The notes under the pieces: generated by a model
Seen by the model: only the letters and a program-made list of their open reading frames with translations
What the model was told of the DNA's origin: nothing
Database searches by the model: none
Part shown: in pieces, positions 7,040-19,300 of the stretch
Layout of the letters: every line of letters starts with the position of its first letter
Position numbering within the stretch: the first letter of the stretch is position 1
Translations under genes and position numbers: made by a program
NCBI GenBank assembly: GCA_023807065.1
Contig: JAJJLU010000717.1
Location: 1-21,330, forward strand
Direction of reading: 5' to 3'
Origin: Isotricha intestinalis
Lineage: Eukaryota; Ciliophora; Litostomatea; Vestibuliferida; Isotrichidae
DNA: 21,330 nt

Positions 7040-10000
7040 ACGAAAATAAAATTATTAAAATAGAAGATAATATATGTAATTTAGTTGATAACTTTAAATT
7101 TGAAGATATGAAAAATTTTCTTGGAAATAGTTTAAATGTAATAGTTTATGAAGGAGATAAAAATAATATAAATCAAAATTTAAAAGCAGAAAGAAATGAA
7201 ACAAAAAAATTAAGTAAAGGTCAAACAGCATTTGATTTAAGAATGAAAAATAATATTGAAACTAAACAAACAATAAACAATTCAAATGATATAAAAACTA
7301 GAAGAAAATCAGTAGCTATTTCAATGAATAATCCATTCAAAAATAAATTTTTATATCAGAAAAAAATAACAAATCATGAATATGATAAATTTTCAGATTT
7401 TCATCAAAATTTTAAATTGTATCAAGTTCCTCCTAATCAATCAATAAAAAATTTATTGAAAATAGATATTAAAAGTAAAAGCAATCAAGAATTAAAATAT
7501 ATTAAATTTAATGATTTAAAAGATAAAGATTTATTAGAATCTACTGAAAATACAGTTCAAAAATTAAATAGTGATAATAAAGATATTTCTTCTCAACAAA
7601 AAAATATAAAAGAAAAGAAAAAGCGTCTTCCTGTTGAAATAATAAATAAAGAAATTACTTCAAAACAAAAAGAAATTTTAATGAAAGTTTTAATAGAAAA
7701 TGAATTATTATATTCAGATATGCCTGAAAGTTTTGTAAATATGATATTAAATACATTAATATATAAAAGATTTAAAGATGGAGTAATTTTATTTAATGAA
7801 AATTCTGGTTGTGAAGATTATTATTATATTATTGAAAAAGGAAAAATTGAATATGGAATTGATGATGATATATATGAATTACCTAAATTAAATGGAATTG
7901 GAACTCAAGTTTTGTTGAAATATTCTAAAAAAAAATGTTATATAAAATCAATTGGAAGAACATATTTATTTGAATTGTCTTTAGAAAAATATAGAAAATT
8001 TATGAATGAATATGAAAGAAAAAAAATAGAGGAAAAATATTATGCTTTAAGAAAGCATATTTTTTTTTCTTTTTTTGATGAAAGTTATTTAAATGAATTA
8101 ATTAAAGTTTGCCCAACAAAAAAAATATTAAAAGATAATATTATATTAAAAGTAGATACTTGTTTTGAAAATATATATTATATTCTTTCAGGAGAAATCC
8201 AAGTTAAAAGAAATGATATTGTTGTTAAAGTTTTAAGTGAAGGAGAAATTTTTGGTGAAATTGGTTTATTTAATCCTGTTGAATCTTTTTATGAATATTG
8301 TGTTTATTCCGATTGTTCGGTTATTGAAATTTCTTATGAAAATATATTTTTATTTTTAGGTGATCAATGTATAAAAACTCTTGTCCAAGAATTATTTAAA
8401 AATGCTATTAAAAATGAAGAATATTTATCTTTTTGTTTTACTAATAAAATAATTAAAAAAATATATGGTTTATTTCAATTAAAATTTTATTTTAATGATA
8501 CTATTCTTTCAAAAAACCAAAAAAAAATTATTTTACCGATTTCAGGTATTATTATAAAATCTAAAAATACAGCTATAGATACAAATAATATAGTAGAAAT
8601 TATGGAAAAAAATTATAAAAAAAGATTAATTTTAGGAAAAATTGATATAGAATCAGTAACAACAGATGTAAATATAATGTATAATTTAATAGGAGATGAA
8701 GTAATAGTTTTTGAATGTGATTGGTATGAATTATTTCCTAAAATAATAACAAATGAAATTTTTAAGATTTACAGAATAAGAGCTTTAGAATTTGCTCAAA
8801 CTTTAAGAAAACTTCCTTATTTTAAATATATAAGTTCTTTTAAAATGTATCAAATAATAAATTCTTTTAAAGAAGAAAGAGTAAAAGCTGGTCAAATTAT
8901 ATTAAAAGATGGTCCTAAATCAGAGCAATTTTATTATATATTTAATGGAGAAGTAAATTTAAATATAAATAATGTTGTTTTAAAAACTTTAAAAAATGGA
9001 ATGTCATTTGGTGATATTTCAGACATTATTAATTATACTCAAACAACAAATTTTATAAGTAAAAAACAAGTAATATTATTTGTTCTTGATAAAGATAATT
9101 ATGATGATATTGTTAATAAAAGTGATTTTTATTTAAGATTAAGAAAAATAATAGATAAAAACGATTCTTCAATAACATTAAATAATTTATATTACTTGAT
9201 AGATTTAGGAAGTGGATCTTTTGGAAAAGTATATTTAGTTCATAACAATGAAAAATTATTTGCTTTAAAAACAACAGAAATAACAGCAATATCAGAAAAC
9301 AAAGAAAAAGCAACATTAATAATAAATGAAAAAATAATAATGACTCAAGTTGATCATCCATTTATAGTAAGATTATTCAATACATTTAAAACAAGAGATT
9401 ATATATTTTTTTTAATAGAATTTGTTAATGGAATAAACATGAGAGAATTTTTAGAATTGAAAGACAAAAGACATTTAAGAAATTTAGAAGAAGCAAAATT
9501 TTTTGGCTCAATATTATTTTCAGTTTTACATTATTTATCAAAAAGAAGAATAATACATAGAGATTTAAAGCCAGATAATTTAATGTTAGATAAAAATGGA
9601 TATATTAAAGTAATAGATTTTGGAGTAGCTAAATATTTAAAAGGAAAAGACTATACTATTACAGTGACTGGAACTCCACATTATATGTCGCCTGAAGTTA
9701 TTTTGTCAAAACCTTATTCTTTTGAAGTTGATTATTGGTCTGTTGGAATTATATTATATGAATTTTTTTATGGAAGAGTTCCTTTTGGTTATGGAACTAA
9801 TTCAATTAATGAAATATATAAAGAAATTATTGAAGGTAATTTACATCTACCTTCTGATCCTAAAAATGAAAATTTTAATAATTTAATTAAAGCTCTTTTG
9901 TATAAAGTTCCTTCTAATAGAATTTCTGTTTTTAAATTAATTAAAAATCATATTTTTTTTAAGGATTTTGATTTCGATTCTTTGTTAAATTATTCTTATA

Positions 10001-10170
10001 ATGCACCTTATAAACCTGTTAAAAATAATATTATAGAAAATGAAAATGAATTGATTAATAATGTTTCAATTCCTTTTTTAAGTTTTATGCAAAATAATAT
10101 TTTGCAAAGTATAAGTGATATTGATGAAAATTTCCTTAAAACTTCAGGGGAAAGGTTTGATAATTTTTAA
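7003..10170 (+). CDS. PKG: PKG-type protein kinase with four cyclic-nucleotide-binding folds
   Basis: 1055 residues. The N-terminus MGNICC fits N-myristoylation at Gly2 with palmitoylation at Cys5/Cys6, so membrane or ciliary-membrane attachment is likely. Four cyclic-nucleotide-binding (CNB) folds follow: about 235-335, 353-455, 480-580 (strongly degenerate) and 603-705. The kinase domain (about 728-985) is complete: GSGSFG 736-741, K756, E776, HRDLKPDN 852-859, DFG 872-874, activation-loop T887, TGTPHYMSPE 889-898, DYWSVG 910-915. The gatekeeper is Ile805. GTPHYM and four CNBs with a degenerate third match the apicomplexan/ciliate PKG layout rather than the two-CNB animal form. TRRKSV at 99-104 is a consensus PKA/PKG site and could be an autoinhibitory or autophosphorylation site. 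Odd: no CNB keeps the Arg expected in the phosphate-binding cassette (second has FGEIGLFNPVES, fourth FGDISDIINYTQ). The kinase should be active; its cyclic-nucleotide response is uncertain. Confidence 0.88.
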   Translation: MGNICCNNNPKINENKIIKIEDNICNLVDNFKFEDMKNFLGNSLNVIVYEGDKNNINQNLKAERNETKKLSKGQTAFDLRMKNNIETKQTINNSNDIKTRRKSVAISMNNPFKNKFLYQKKITNHEYDKFSDFHQNFKLYQVPPNQSIKNLLKIDIKSKSNQELKYIKFNDLKDKDLLESTENTVQKLNSDNKDISSQQKNIKEKKKRLPVEIINKEITSKQKEILMKVLIENELLYSDMPESFVNMILNTLIYKRFKDGVILFNENSGCEDYYYIIEKGKIEYGIDDDIYELPKLNGIGTQVLLKYSKKKCYIKSIGRTYLFELSLEKYRKFMNEYERKKIEEKYYALRKHIFFSFFDESYLNELIKVCPTKKILKDNIILKVDTCFENIYYILSGEIQVKRNDIVVKVLSEGEIFGEIGLFNPVESFYEYCVYSDCSVIEISYENIFLFLGDQCIKTLVQELFKNAIKNEEYLSFCFTNKIIKKIYGLFQLKFYFNDTILSKNQKKIILPISGIIIKSKNTAIDTNNIVEIMEKNYKKRLILGKIDIESVTTDVNIMYNLIGDEVIVFECDWYELFPKIITNEIFKIYRIRALEFAQTLRKLPYFKYISSFKMYQIINSFKEERVKAGQIILKDGPKSEQFYYIFNGEVNLNINNVVLKTLKNGMSFGDISDIINYTQTTNFISKKQVILFVLDKDNYDDIVNKSDFYLRLRKIIDKNDSSITLNNLYYLIDLGSGSFGKVYLVHNNEKLFALKTTEITAISENKEKATLIINEKIIMTQVDHPFIVRLFNTFKTRDYIFFLIEFVNGINMREFLELKDKRHLRNLEEAKFFGSILFSVLHYLSKRRIIHRDLKPDNLMLDKNGYIKVIDFGVAKYLKGKDYTITVTGTPHYMSPEVILSKPYSFEVDYWSVGIILYEFFYGRVPFGYGTNSINEIYKEIIEGNLHLPSDPKNENFNNLIKALLYKVPSNRISVFKLIKNHIFFKDFDFDSLLNYSYNAPYKPVKNNIIENENELINNVSIPFLSFMQNNILQSISDIDENFLKTSGERFDNF

Positions 10171-10399
10171 TTTTTTAATTAAAAATTTTATATTTAAATT
10201 AAAAAGGTAAAATGTAGGTCTTTTTATATTTTAGAAGCAATGTTCATAAAATACTGTTAATAATTATTATATTAGAATGCTTTTATTATTTTATAAATAT
10301 TAAATTCACATTAAATTTCTTTTCTTTAATTTATTTAAATATAAAAAATGATTTCATAAAAATTTAAAAAAAATAACAATTTTTTAAATTTATTTAATT
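10171..10399. other. Convergent 3' spacer
   Basis: The kinase (plus) and the dynein heavy chain (minus) end tail to tail across 229 bases of AT-rich DNA. It must hold both 3' UTRs and polyadenylation sites; no distinct element stands out. Confidence 0.6.
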
Positions 10400-13300
10400 T
10401 TACTGATCCAAACATAAAGCAATTCCTTTAAGAATAACTGTATCTAAATTTCCTTCAAATTTTAATACTAAACTACAAATAAAATGTTCTCTAAATAAAT
10501 TTTCATATAAAGGAATTCCAATTTCATCTTTATTCTGGACTTTCCCTTTAACAAATTTAAATTGGCAAATGGGCATTTTAACAATTTCACTTTGATTTCC
10601 AGAAATATCAATTAATTTATTTCCATCAAATTCAGCACCTTGTAAAAATAATCCATTAATTTTAGCAAATACTCCTTTAGATTGATTATTAAAATCACAT
10701 TCAATTTCTAATTCATCAATTGGAATTTTCATTTCCCTTGCACTTTTTTGTCTTAAAGCATTAATGAAAGCTTCTGGATGTAAAAATTCACTTAAATTTA
10801 CATTTGTAGAATTTAATAAATTATCTCCTTTAATTCCTTTAATATAATTGATCATACCATTAATTTTCTTTCCTAAACTTTTTAAATAATTTAATGGTAT
10901 TTCAGGACCATCCCATATATTACTCCATTCTTCTGGAACTATATTTCTAAGTAAATCTTGACTATTATTCATTACTTGTGATGTTAATATAGCATTTCCA
11001 TTTAATGCATTATTTATGTCATTTAAACAATTTTGAACTTTATTACCTAAATCACATATTTGATGTGCTTCACTTTTTATATATAAAGTTATTGGATCTT
11101 GACTTGATATTTTATTTGCTTGACTTTTTAATGTATCTATTAAATCTTGTCTATACATAGCTTTCCACATATTTAGTAAAGGAGATAATTTTTCACTCCA
11201 GGAATTTTTATCAAATTTCTTCATATCTGAAGATATTGAATATATACTATTTAATTTCATTATTACTTGAGTGCTAACATATCTTTGAACACTTCTATCA
11301 ACATTTAAAGGAAGACCAAACATTTCAGGTTCGTCATTTTCTGGTAAACTTCTTATCAAGTTAGTATAATCACTTACGCTACTTGAAAGTAATACTGGTA
11401 ATCTTCTATTATTTAGTATATTATTACTTGAACTTCCTAAAATATTCTTATTTAAAATATTATCTATATAAGTACACATAACAGTATGATCAAAATCATT
11501 ATCAATTCTTCCTCCATAAAAAGTACCTTTAATTAAACCTTTAATATTTTTCCAAACACTATCAGAATCATCTTTACTTAAATATTCAACTAAAGTTTCT
11601 GTTGAAACTTTTAAATCGCTATATGAAAATTCATAAAATTTAGACCAACCTTGAGGAATATAAGTTCTTCTTTCTTGTAAAATTGCATGAATAAAAGCCA
11701 AGGCAAATAAAGCTTGATATATTTTATTATTATGTATATTAGGTAATAAATCAGTTGACCATTGTTGATATATTCTTTCCATATTTTTTTTAATTCCAGG
11801 AGGAGTTTCATAAGTATATTTAACACAACTTTGTAATAAAATAGGAGAAAATTTAGCATGCGTTTCACTAGTTAAAAATAATCTAAATTTATCGTTTGGA
11901 TTAACAATACTTTTAATTTCTTTTTCCAAAGTAGGTAACCATGAAATAGCTAAATGTATATTTTTTAAAGTTAACCATTTTCCCTTTTCGGCACATTCTT
12001 TTAATACTAATATATTTGAATTATTATCTCCAGCTCCCATTGGAATTTCAACATAATTTTCTCTTCCTACTATTTTACAAGCTAATTCTTCTAAATCTTT
12101 ACTTGGATCTGAACCTAAAGTTGTTAAAAACATTATTGGTATTTTATTATCTGGATTTGATTCAACATATTGATTCATACTCATTTGACTTGGAACTAAA
12201 GAATCAATATTTAAAGTTTCACAAATGAAATTTTTTAAAGCACTTTCTAATCTATCTGGTCTTGTTACTTGAATTATAATTAACTTATCTAATGGAGATA
12301 AATCATATGAATCATTCATTTTTCTAAAATCATTTTCTGGAGATGAAGATTTGTACCAATTTTCACTATTTGATATTTTTGATGCTAAATTAGGAAAATA
12401 TTTATTTAATGAATTAAATATTCCCTTTCTTTCTTCTGGTAAAAATTTTGGTGCTGCACCTGAAGTATTTGAAGTATCTATATTACCTAAAAGAAAATCC
12501 CAATAAGGCTTTAATTTTGTGTTGTCATTATCACAATATATCGTTTTTATATAAAATAATCCAAAAACTAATAAATCACTTTTAAATAAACTTCTACTAT
12601 AATAACTAAAAGAATCTTGAATTAATGCTATAGAATATTCTCTTAATTTTTCTGATATATCTGAATAGGATTGTTTACTTTTATGTTCTATTGTATTTTT
12701 AAATAAATTCATATAATTATCTAAACTAAATTGATACATTGGATTTATTTTATATAAATCTTGTAATAAAATATATATTGTAGTAGCAGTTTTAGATAAA
12801 TTTTTATATATATTTCTCTTATTTTCAATTTCATTACTTTGTTGAATTGATTTTTTCAAAATTTCATTAGAAGCAATACTCTTTTCTTTAGATTGTTCCA
12901 AAGAATCAATTAATTTTTGATTTTCTAGTAAATTACCTTCTAAATGAATTAATTCTTCTAATAATTTTTTTTCAACATCATTTAACTCTAATTTAATTTT
13001 ATCTTGTTCTTCTAATAAAGCATTTTTTTGCCTTTCTAATTCAGGTTGTTCAATATCAATAGTTAAGCCTAATAAAATACTTTCAAGACCACTTCTCGTA
13101 ACAGTGAAATTAACAACAGACATAGAAGATAAAACATTATTAGATATTTCAATACTAGAATCTCTAGTAACTAAATATAATTTAAATTTATCATGAATTT
13201 CAATCACTTTTTCACCTAATCTTAAAACATTTGTAGGACCTCTTTTAGATTTTTCATTTCTAATTAAAGGAACTAAAAATGGTTCAATTTTATCCACATC

Positions 13301-16300
13301 AGAAATTAATAAAACTTTACCAAATCTAATTGCTAATTCTACGTTAGTCAATAATTTATTATCATGTAAAGAAATAACATCAAATTGATTAGTTTTAGTT
13401 AATATATCTTTTTTAAACCATTCTGTTGCTTTTGTAACTGGATCAATAATTAAAACTGTTCTTAAACTTTCATTAATAATTAATGCATTTTCCATTGACA
13501 AAGTATCAGTTGGTAAACCATCAAATTTTAATTTTAGCATTTCACTTTCATTTAATAAGAAATTTATCATTGAAACAGTTTTATTTTCATGTTTACCAAA
13601 ATTAATATCATTAACCCATAAATTATGTAATTTTTCTCTAATTGATTCATTATAATAACCTAAAAATGTTATAAAAGCCGATGATAATAAAGTATTATAT
13701 GGTATCATTTCATTTGATGTTGATAGTTGAGTTATTTGCTCTGCCCATCTATTTTTTTCATCTGTTAATTTTCCTAAAAGAGTTTTTGCTTTAAATAATA
13801 AATCTTCTGTTTTTTTCAATTCTATTTTTAATAATTGAGTTTCTCCTGTTAATTTTTCAAACTTTTCTTTATATTCTTTTACTTTTTCTTCTATTTGATT
13901 TATTTCTTTTGTATTTTTATCTACTGCTTTTTGACTTTTTCTTAATTGACTTTCTGCATGATTTAATTCATCTTCTAAAGGTTTTATTTTTAATTTAACA
14001 TCATAAAATTTTAAAACTGCTTTTACAAATTCAGAAATTTTTGCTAAATTTTGATTAATTCTTTCTACATTAGATTTATTAAAACAATTAGGATTTGAAG
14101 TAACATATTTTTTTACTTTATCAGCATTTTCAATGGATAAATTTTTAATATTAAAACTTTGCAAAGCTAAAATAGCTTTCATATTAAAAGTTTGTTTAAT
14201 TTGATATTCACTTAAATCATTATATCCAATTAATTGTAACATAGCTTTTAAAATATAATAAACTTCTTGTGGTAAAATTGGTTTTCTGAAATAAATAGTA
14301 ATTTCAGTTAAAGCACCAGAATCAATTTTTTTAACTAAATTTTGTGCTTTTTCAACTTCAGGCATAACATCTCTTAATTGTTCTTCAACTTCACCTTTAT
14401 GAGCTTCAACTTTTTTTGTATCTTCATTAATTTGAGCATTTAATATATTTAATTGATCTTTTTTCTCTTTTGATAATGCCATTGCTTCTGTAATTTGACT
14501 TAATGATTCATTAGCTTCTTTTTGTTTACTTTCTATTTCTATTTTTTGCTTATCTGATTTTTCAGTTAATTCTCCAACAAATTTTTCTGCTTCTTCTAAT
14601 TTATCTAACCCACTTTGTAAATGTTGTTTTTCTGCTGAGGAATCAGATAATTTTTCCTTTATTAATTGTTTAAATGTTAATACAAATTGCATGAATTTTC
14701 CCATTGATGTGATTACTTCTTTTTTTGATGTTGTGTAAATATCTAATATTGCCTTTGATAAATTAACTATTTCATCATTTGATATTATGTTACTTTTTGC
14801 TAATAATTCGAAACTTGAAGATAATTCAGTTTTAATAAATTGAACTAATCCTTTTTTAGAAACGTCATTAAACCAAACTACATTACATTTAGTCACTAAA
14901 GCTGGATTATTTAAAATAATTTGATTAAATTCTTTATCATCATAATCTAATAAAATACACATTTTAACATTTTTTCTTATTCTACTTGTGAAGAAATCAT
15001 ATTGGGATCTATACTCATTTTGTTCTTTATATTCATTTACTATTTGTCCTAAAAATGATTCTTGTTCATCTTTATTTAATAATGATGGAACTTCACCTGA
15101 ACATAATAAACTATTTATATATTCCATTATTTCTGGAGAAACTATATGATGCATTTCTATTATAAATATTATTGTTCTACTTTCAACTGCTGCCATATTA
15201 AATAAATCTTTTATATTTTTCTTAAAATCTTTTAATGAATAATCTTTAGTTAAACTTAAAGTAAATTCCTCATAATGTTTTGCACTTGATGTAACTCTTA
15301 CACTTTTTTTTCTTCCAACTGCATAAGTTCCAATTAATAATAAATTATTAAAATCTTTTGTTATTATTCTATCAATAATTTTACAATTATGATAAACTTC
15401 ATCAAAATAATTCATATGTAAATCATCATTATCTCTTTCATAAATCATTTGTCCTTTTATTAAAAGTTCTTTATAATCATCAGTTGACATTTCTAATAAA
15501 GTATTATTCCCAGAATTTAAAGAAGTAAAAACAACATTATTTAACTCATTAATATCAATTTTATTATTTAATTTAACATTAGTTGATATTTTAGTCAATT
15601 CATTTACTAAAAATTGATCAAATTTCTTTTTTGAATCTTTTCCAACTAATTTATCTCTAAAAATTCTCATTCCTTCATAAGCCCAAACTTTAATGACATC
15701 ATTATTATCTTTACATTCAAATCTCAACAATCCAATTAACCAATTTGAAATATCTCTTGGAGTGAAAATATAATGATGATAATCATCAAAAGTAAAAGTG
15801 CTTTTAACATTATTATATAAAGAAATAGAACAATTAGATAATATTTTACTTAAATCAGTTAATTTACCTAAATTTTCACTTGATAATATAGCTTTTAAAT
15901 ATTGATTATAAATAATATTCATATCTTCATTATTAGGATAATCTAAAAATAGCATTCTTACATTTCCAGTGAATCTAGTTGTAATTTCATATCTACCAAC
16001 AGTTGAAGAAGGATTCATTGAAGCAATAATTTGAATTCTTTCTAAATAAACAAATTCTAAATTTTCATCGTAAAAACCTTCATAAGCGACAATATTTTGT
16101 AAAAATGAAATTAATTGAATAGTATTATATTTATCAGGTTTAGGTAAATTAATATCTTTTAAATATACTATTAATTTCTGACAATCTCTTGGTCTTAAAC
16201 ATTTACCTCTTGAAGTATTATTCATTGTGCAACTTTGAAGTAATTTTTGAATTATATTTGTTGATGAAGTTTGACTTGTACAATTTAATGTTGTTATTTG

Positions 16301-19300
16301 ACATGACCTTAATTGAGAAGTTGCATAAGTTATTAATAAACTTTTACCTGCTCCTTCAGGCCCTACTACAATAAAAGGTTCATTATTTTCTAACCACATT
16401 TTTAATATATGTAAATTATATTTTGTAGATGAAGTTTTAATTAAAGGATAACCTGATAAAAATACTTTATTATCATTTATTATATTTTCATTTGGATCAA
16501 ATTCAAAACTTAGTGTTGTTTGTTTAATTGGATCATAATAAACATTTAATACATCATTTAAATTAGATGGTTTTTCTCCTGTTGTTTGAAAAACTTGCAT
16601 TGCGAATTTTTTCCTATATTCAATTTCTAAATTACTTCCTAAACCTTTAATAATAGAATCAGCAAAAGCACTTTTAGCAATTGAACTAGCATTAAAATGT
16701 TTATCTCTAAATAAACTATTAAAAATAGATAAAAAGTTATTGATACTTCCATAATTAGTAGTATTTAACATAAAAGAATAATTTTCTTTATAATTTTTAA
16801 ATATTTCTAAAAAATAATTGTCAAACCAGCTTTTAACAACATCTCCATTTTCTTTTAAATTTTTCGTAATCCAACTATTATAAATAGAATTAATATCTAA
16901 ATCTTCTTGATTCATATAAATAATTCCCATTCTAGAAACAGTAGCAGGAGAAGCAAATTTTAAAGAATCAGTTTCAAAAATAAAATTAACATTATTCCCA
17001 AAATTAATTCTTTCTCCGTTTTGCATAGTTAATAATCTATTATCATCAAGAACAGAATTTAAAGCTTCAATCCATTCAGGATCAACATCTCCATCACAAA
17101 TAATCCAACATTTAACATCCATAGGTTCTTTTTCAACTTCTCTTGCACATTTAGTTAAAACTCCATAAGTATATTCTCCAGTATCATGATTCATATGTCC
17201 TAAAAGTAATTTTCTACTCATAGCTTTTGGATTTATTATATGAACTACAATTTTTTGATTTAATTTACCATAAGCATCTTGAAGTAATTTCCATATTGCA
17301 CTTTTACCACATCCTGAAGGGCCTACTATTACTACTCCCATTCTTTGACGACATGCTTCGTAGAATTGAACTACTTTTTTAAATTGACTATCTATTAATT
17401 CGTAATTTAATGTTTTATATGATTCATTTAATGCTTTATTTAATTCTTCATATATTATATCACTCATATCTATATTTGGAAATACATCTCTAATTAATAA
17501 ATTAAATATTTGAGCATCTGAAAATGTTAATTTTGATAATACATTAATACGAATTGCCTTTATTAATATTGAAGTTTCTTCTTCATAAGAAGCAATTTTT
17601 CCTTGATTTAAATAATTCTGAATTTGTTGTGAAGCTACTGTTAATATTGTTTTCAAAGCTCTAAGACCCCAATCATAATGTTGTTGATATGAAAGACCTT
17701 GACGACATAAAGTAAATAAAGTAGTTACTTTCTTTGATAAAATATCTCCATTTTTAAATCCTTCAGCATAAAGTAAAGTTTGAGCAATTTGTAAATTATC
17801 AGGAACACTCATAGCAACAGGTCTAAATAATATTTTTAAATTATCAGGTAATTTACTTCTTCCTCCATAACCTTTAGAAGCAGGATTCATAGTAACATAA
17901 ATAGCAGAATTATAATCTACATTAACTTTCTGATTAAGTAAATCTATTTCATTGATTTTATTTTTAAGAGCAAATTGAATGATTTGAATTTGAATAGAAA
18001 TTGCAGATAACTGTTCTTCAAGTAATCTATTGAATTCATCAAAGCATCCCCAAGCACCACTTTTGACTAACCCGATGAAGATTCTACCCATGGCTTTGAA
18101 GTCAATTCCTTCATCGCAATTAAAAACAAGGACTTGTCTTCCAAAAGCTTGTCCAAGTGCTTTAACAGATTCAGTCTTTCCTGTTCCAGCTGGTCCATAA
18201 GGATTTCCACCGTAACCTAATCTAAGAGCTTGTGTTAATGTTAAGTAACATTTATCTGTTAAGGGAGTATGAACTAATTTCTGTGATGCTCCTTGATATT
18301 CGAATGTATATAAAAATACTCCATCACACATTGACACATATAAATAATTCTTATCTTTTTTTATTTGATATTTTAATTGAGAGAAATATGACCAATCTAT
18401 CAAATCTTTTGTTTTTTCTTTATATAATAATTCAGATACTTCTCTATTGTGAATTAAATCTAACATTAAGTTTTTTATTTTAAATAATTTTATGTTATCT
18501 GAACCACTTTTTGCTTGGATTACACTTAAGTTTTGAATAGTGTTTTTTGTGTCGTTTAATAATTGGTCTAATGTGTTTGATTGAATTGCTTGCATTGAAG
18601 AATAATTAAATTTAATCATTTCTATTAATGCACATATTTGAGATGAATATATATCTAGATAGGAAAAATCATCTTTTTTTTTTTGGTAATCATTTATTGC
18701 TTTTGATAAATGATTTAATAATGTTCTTCTCATTTCATTAGTTAAGTCATTTAACCATTTTTCTAATTCATCTCCAATTAATACTTTTTTACCTAATATA
18801 ACTTTTTCATTTATTCCAGATATTATTTCAGTAACATTATTATCTTCACTAATTGTTAAAGCAGTAATACCTTGATATAATTTTCTTAAATTATTTTTAA
18901 TAACACCTTTATCTTTGCAATTAGCTAAAAATTCTAATAAATCATCATCTCCAATGAAATATAACCTAGCGAATTTATTTCTTTTATCTTCTAAATAGTC
19001 ATTTAAAGCTTTTTGACATTTTTCTAATTGATCAATAAGCATTTCTAAAGTATTTTGAATTCCAATAATAGTAAAAATAGTAGTAACTCTTAAATTAGTA
19101 TTTAAAGTAATTACTATATTTCTAAATTCATCATCAATTTTTTTGAATCTACTTTGTTCATTAGGTAAAGCTCCTCTACTAAAAATAGGTTCTAAATAAA
19201 CCCATTTTCTTTGAATTAAATTTAAATCAGTTAACCAAACATCTAAATCACCAAATTTAGTTTCATATTGGGCAATTTGTTCTTCAAATCTAGAAAAATA

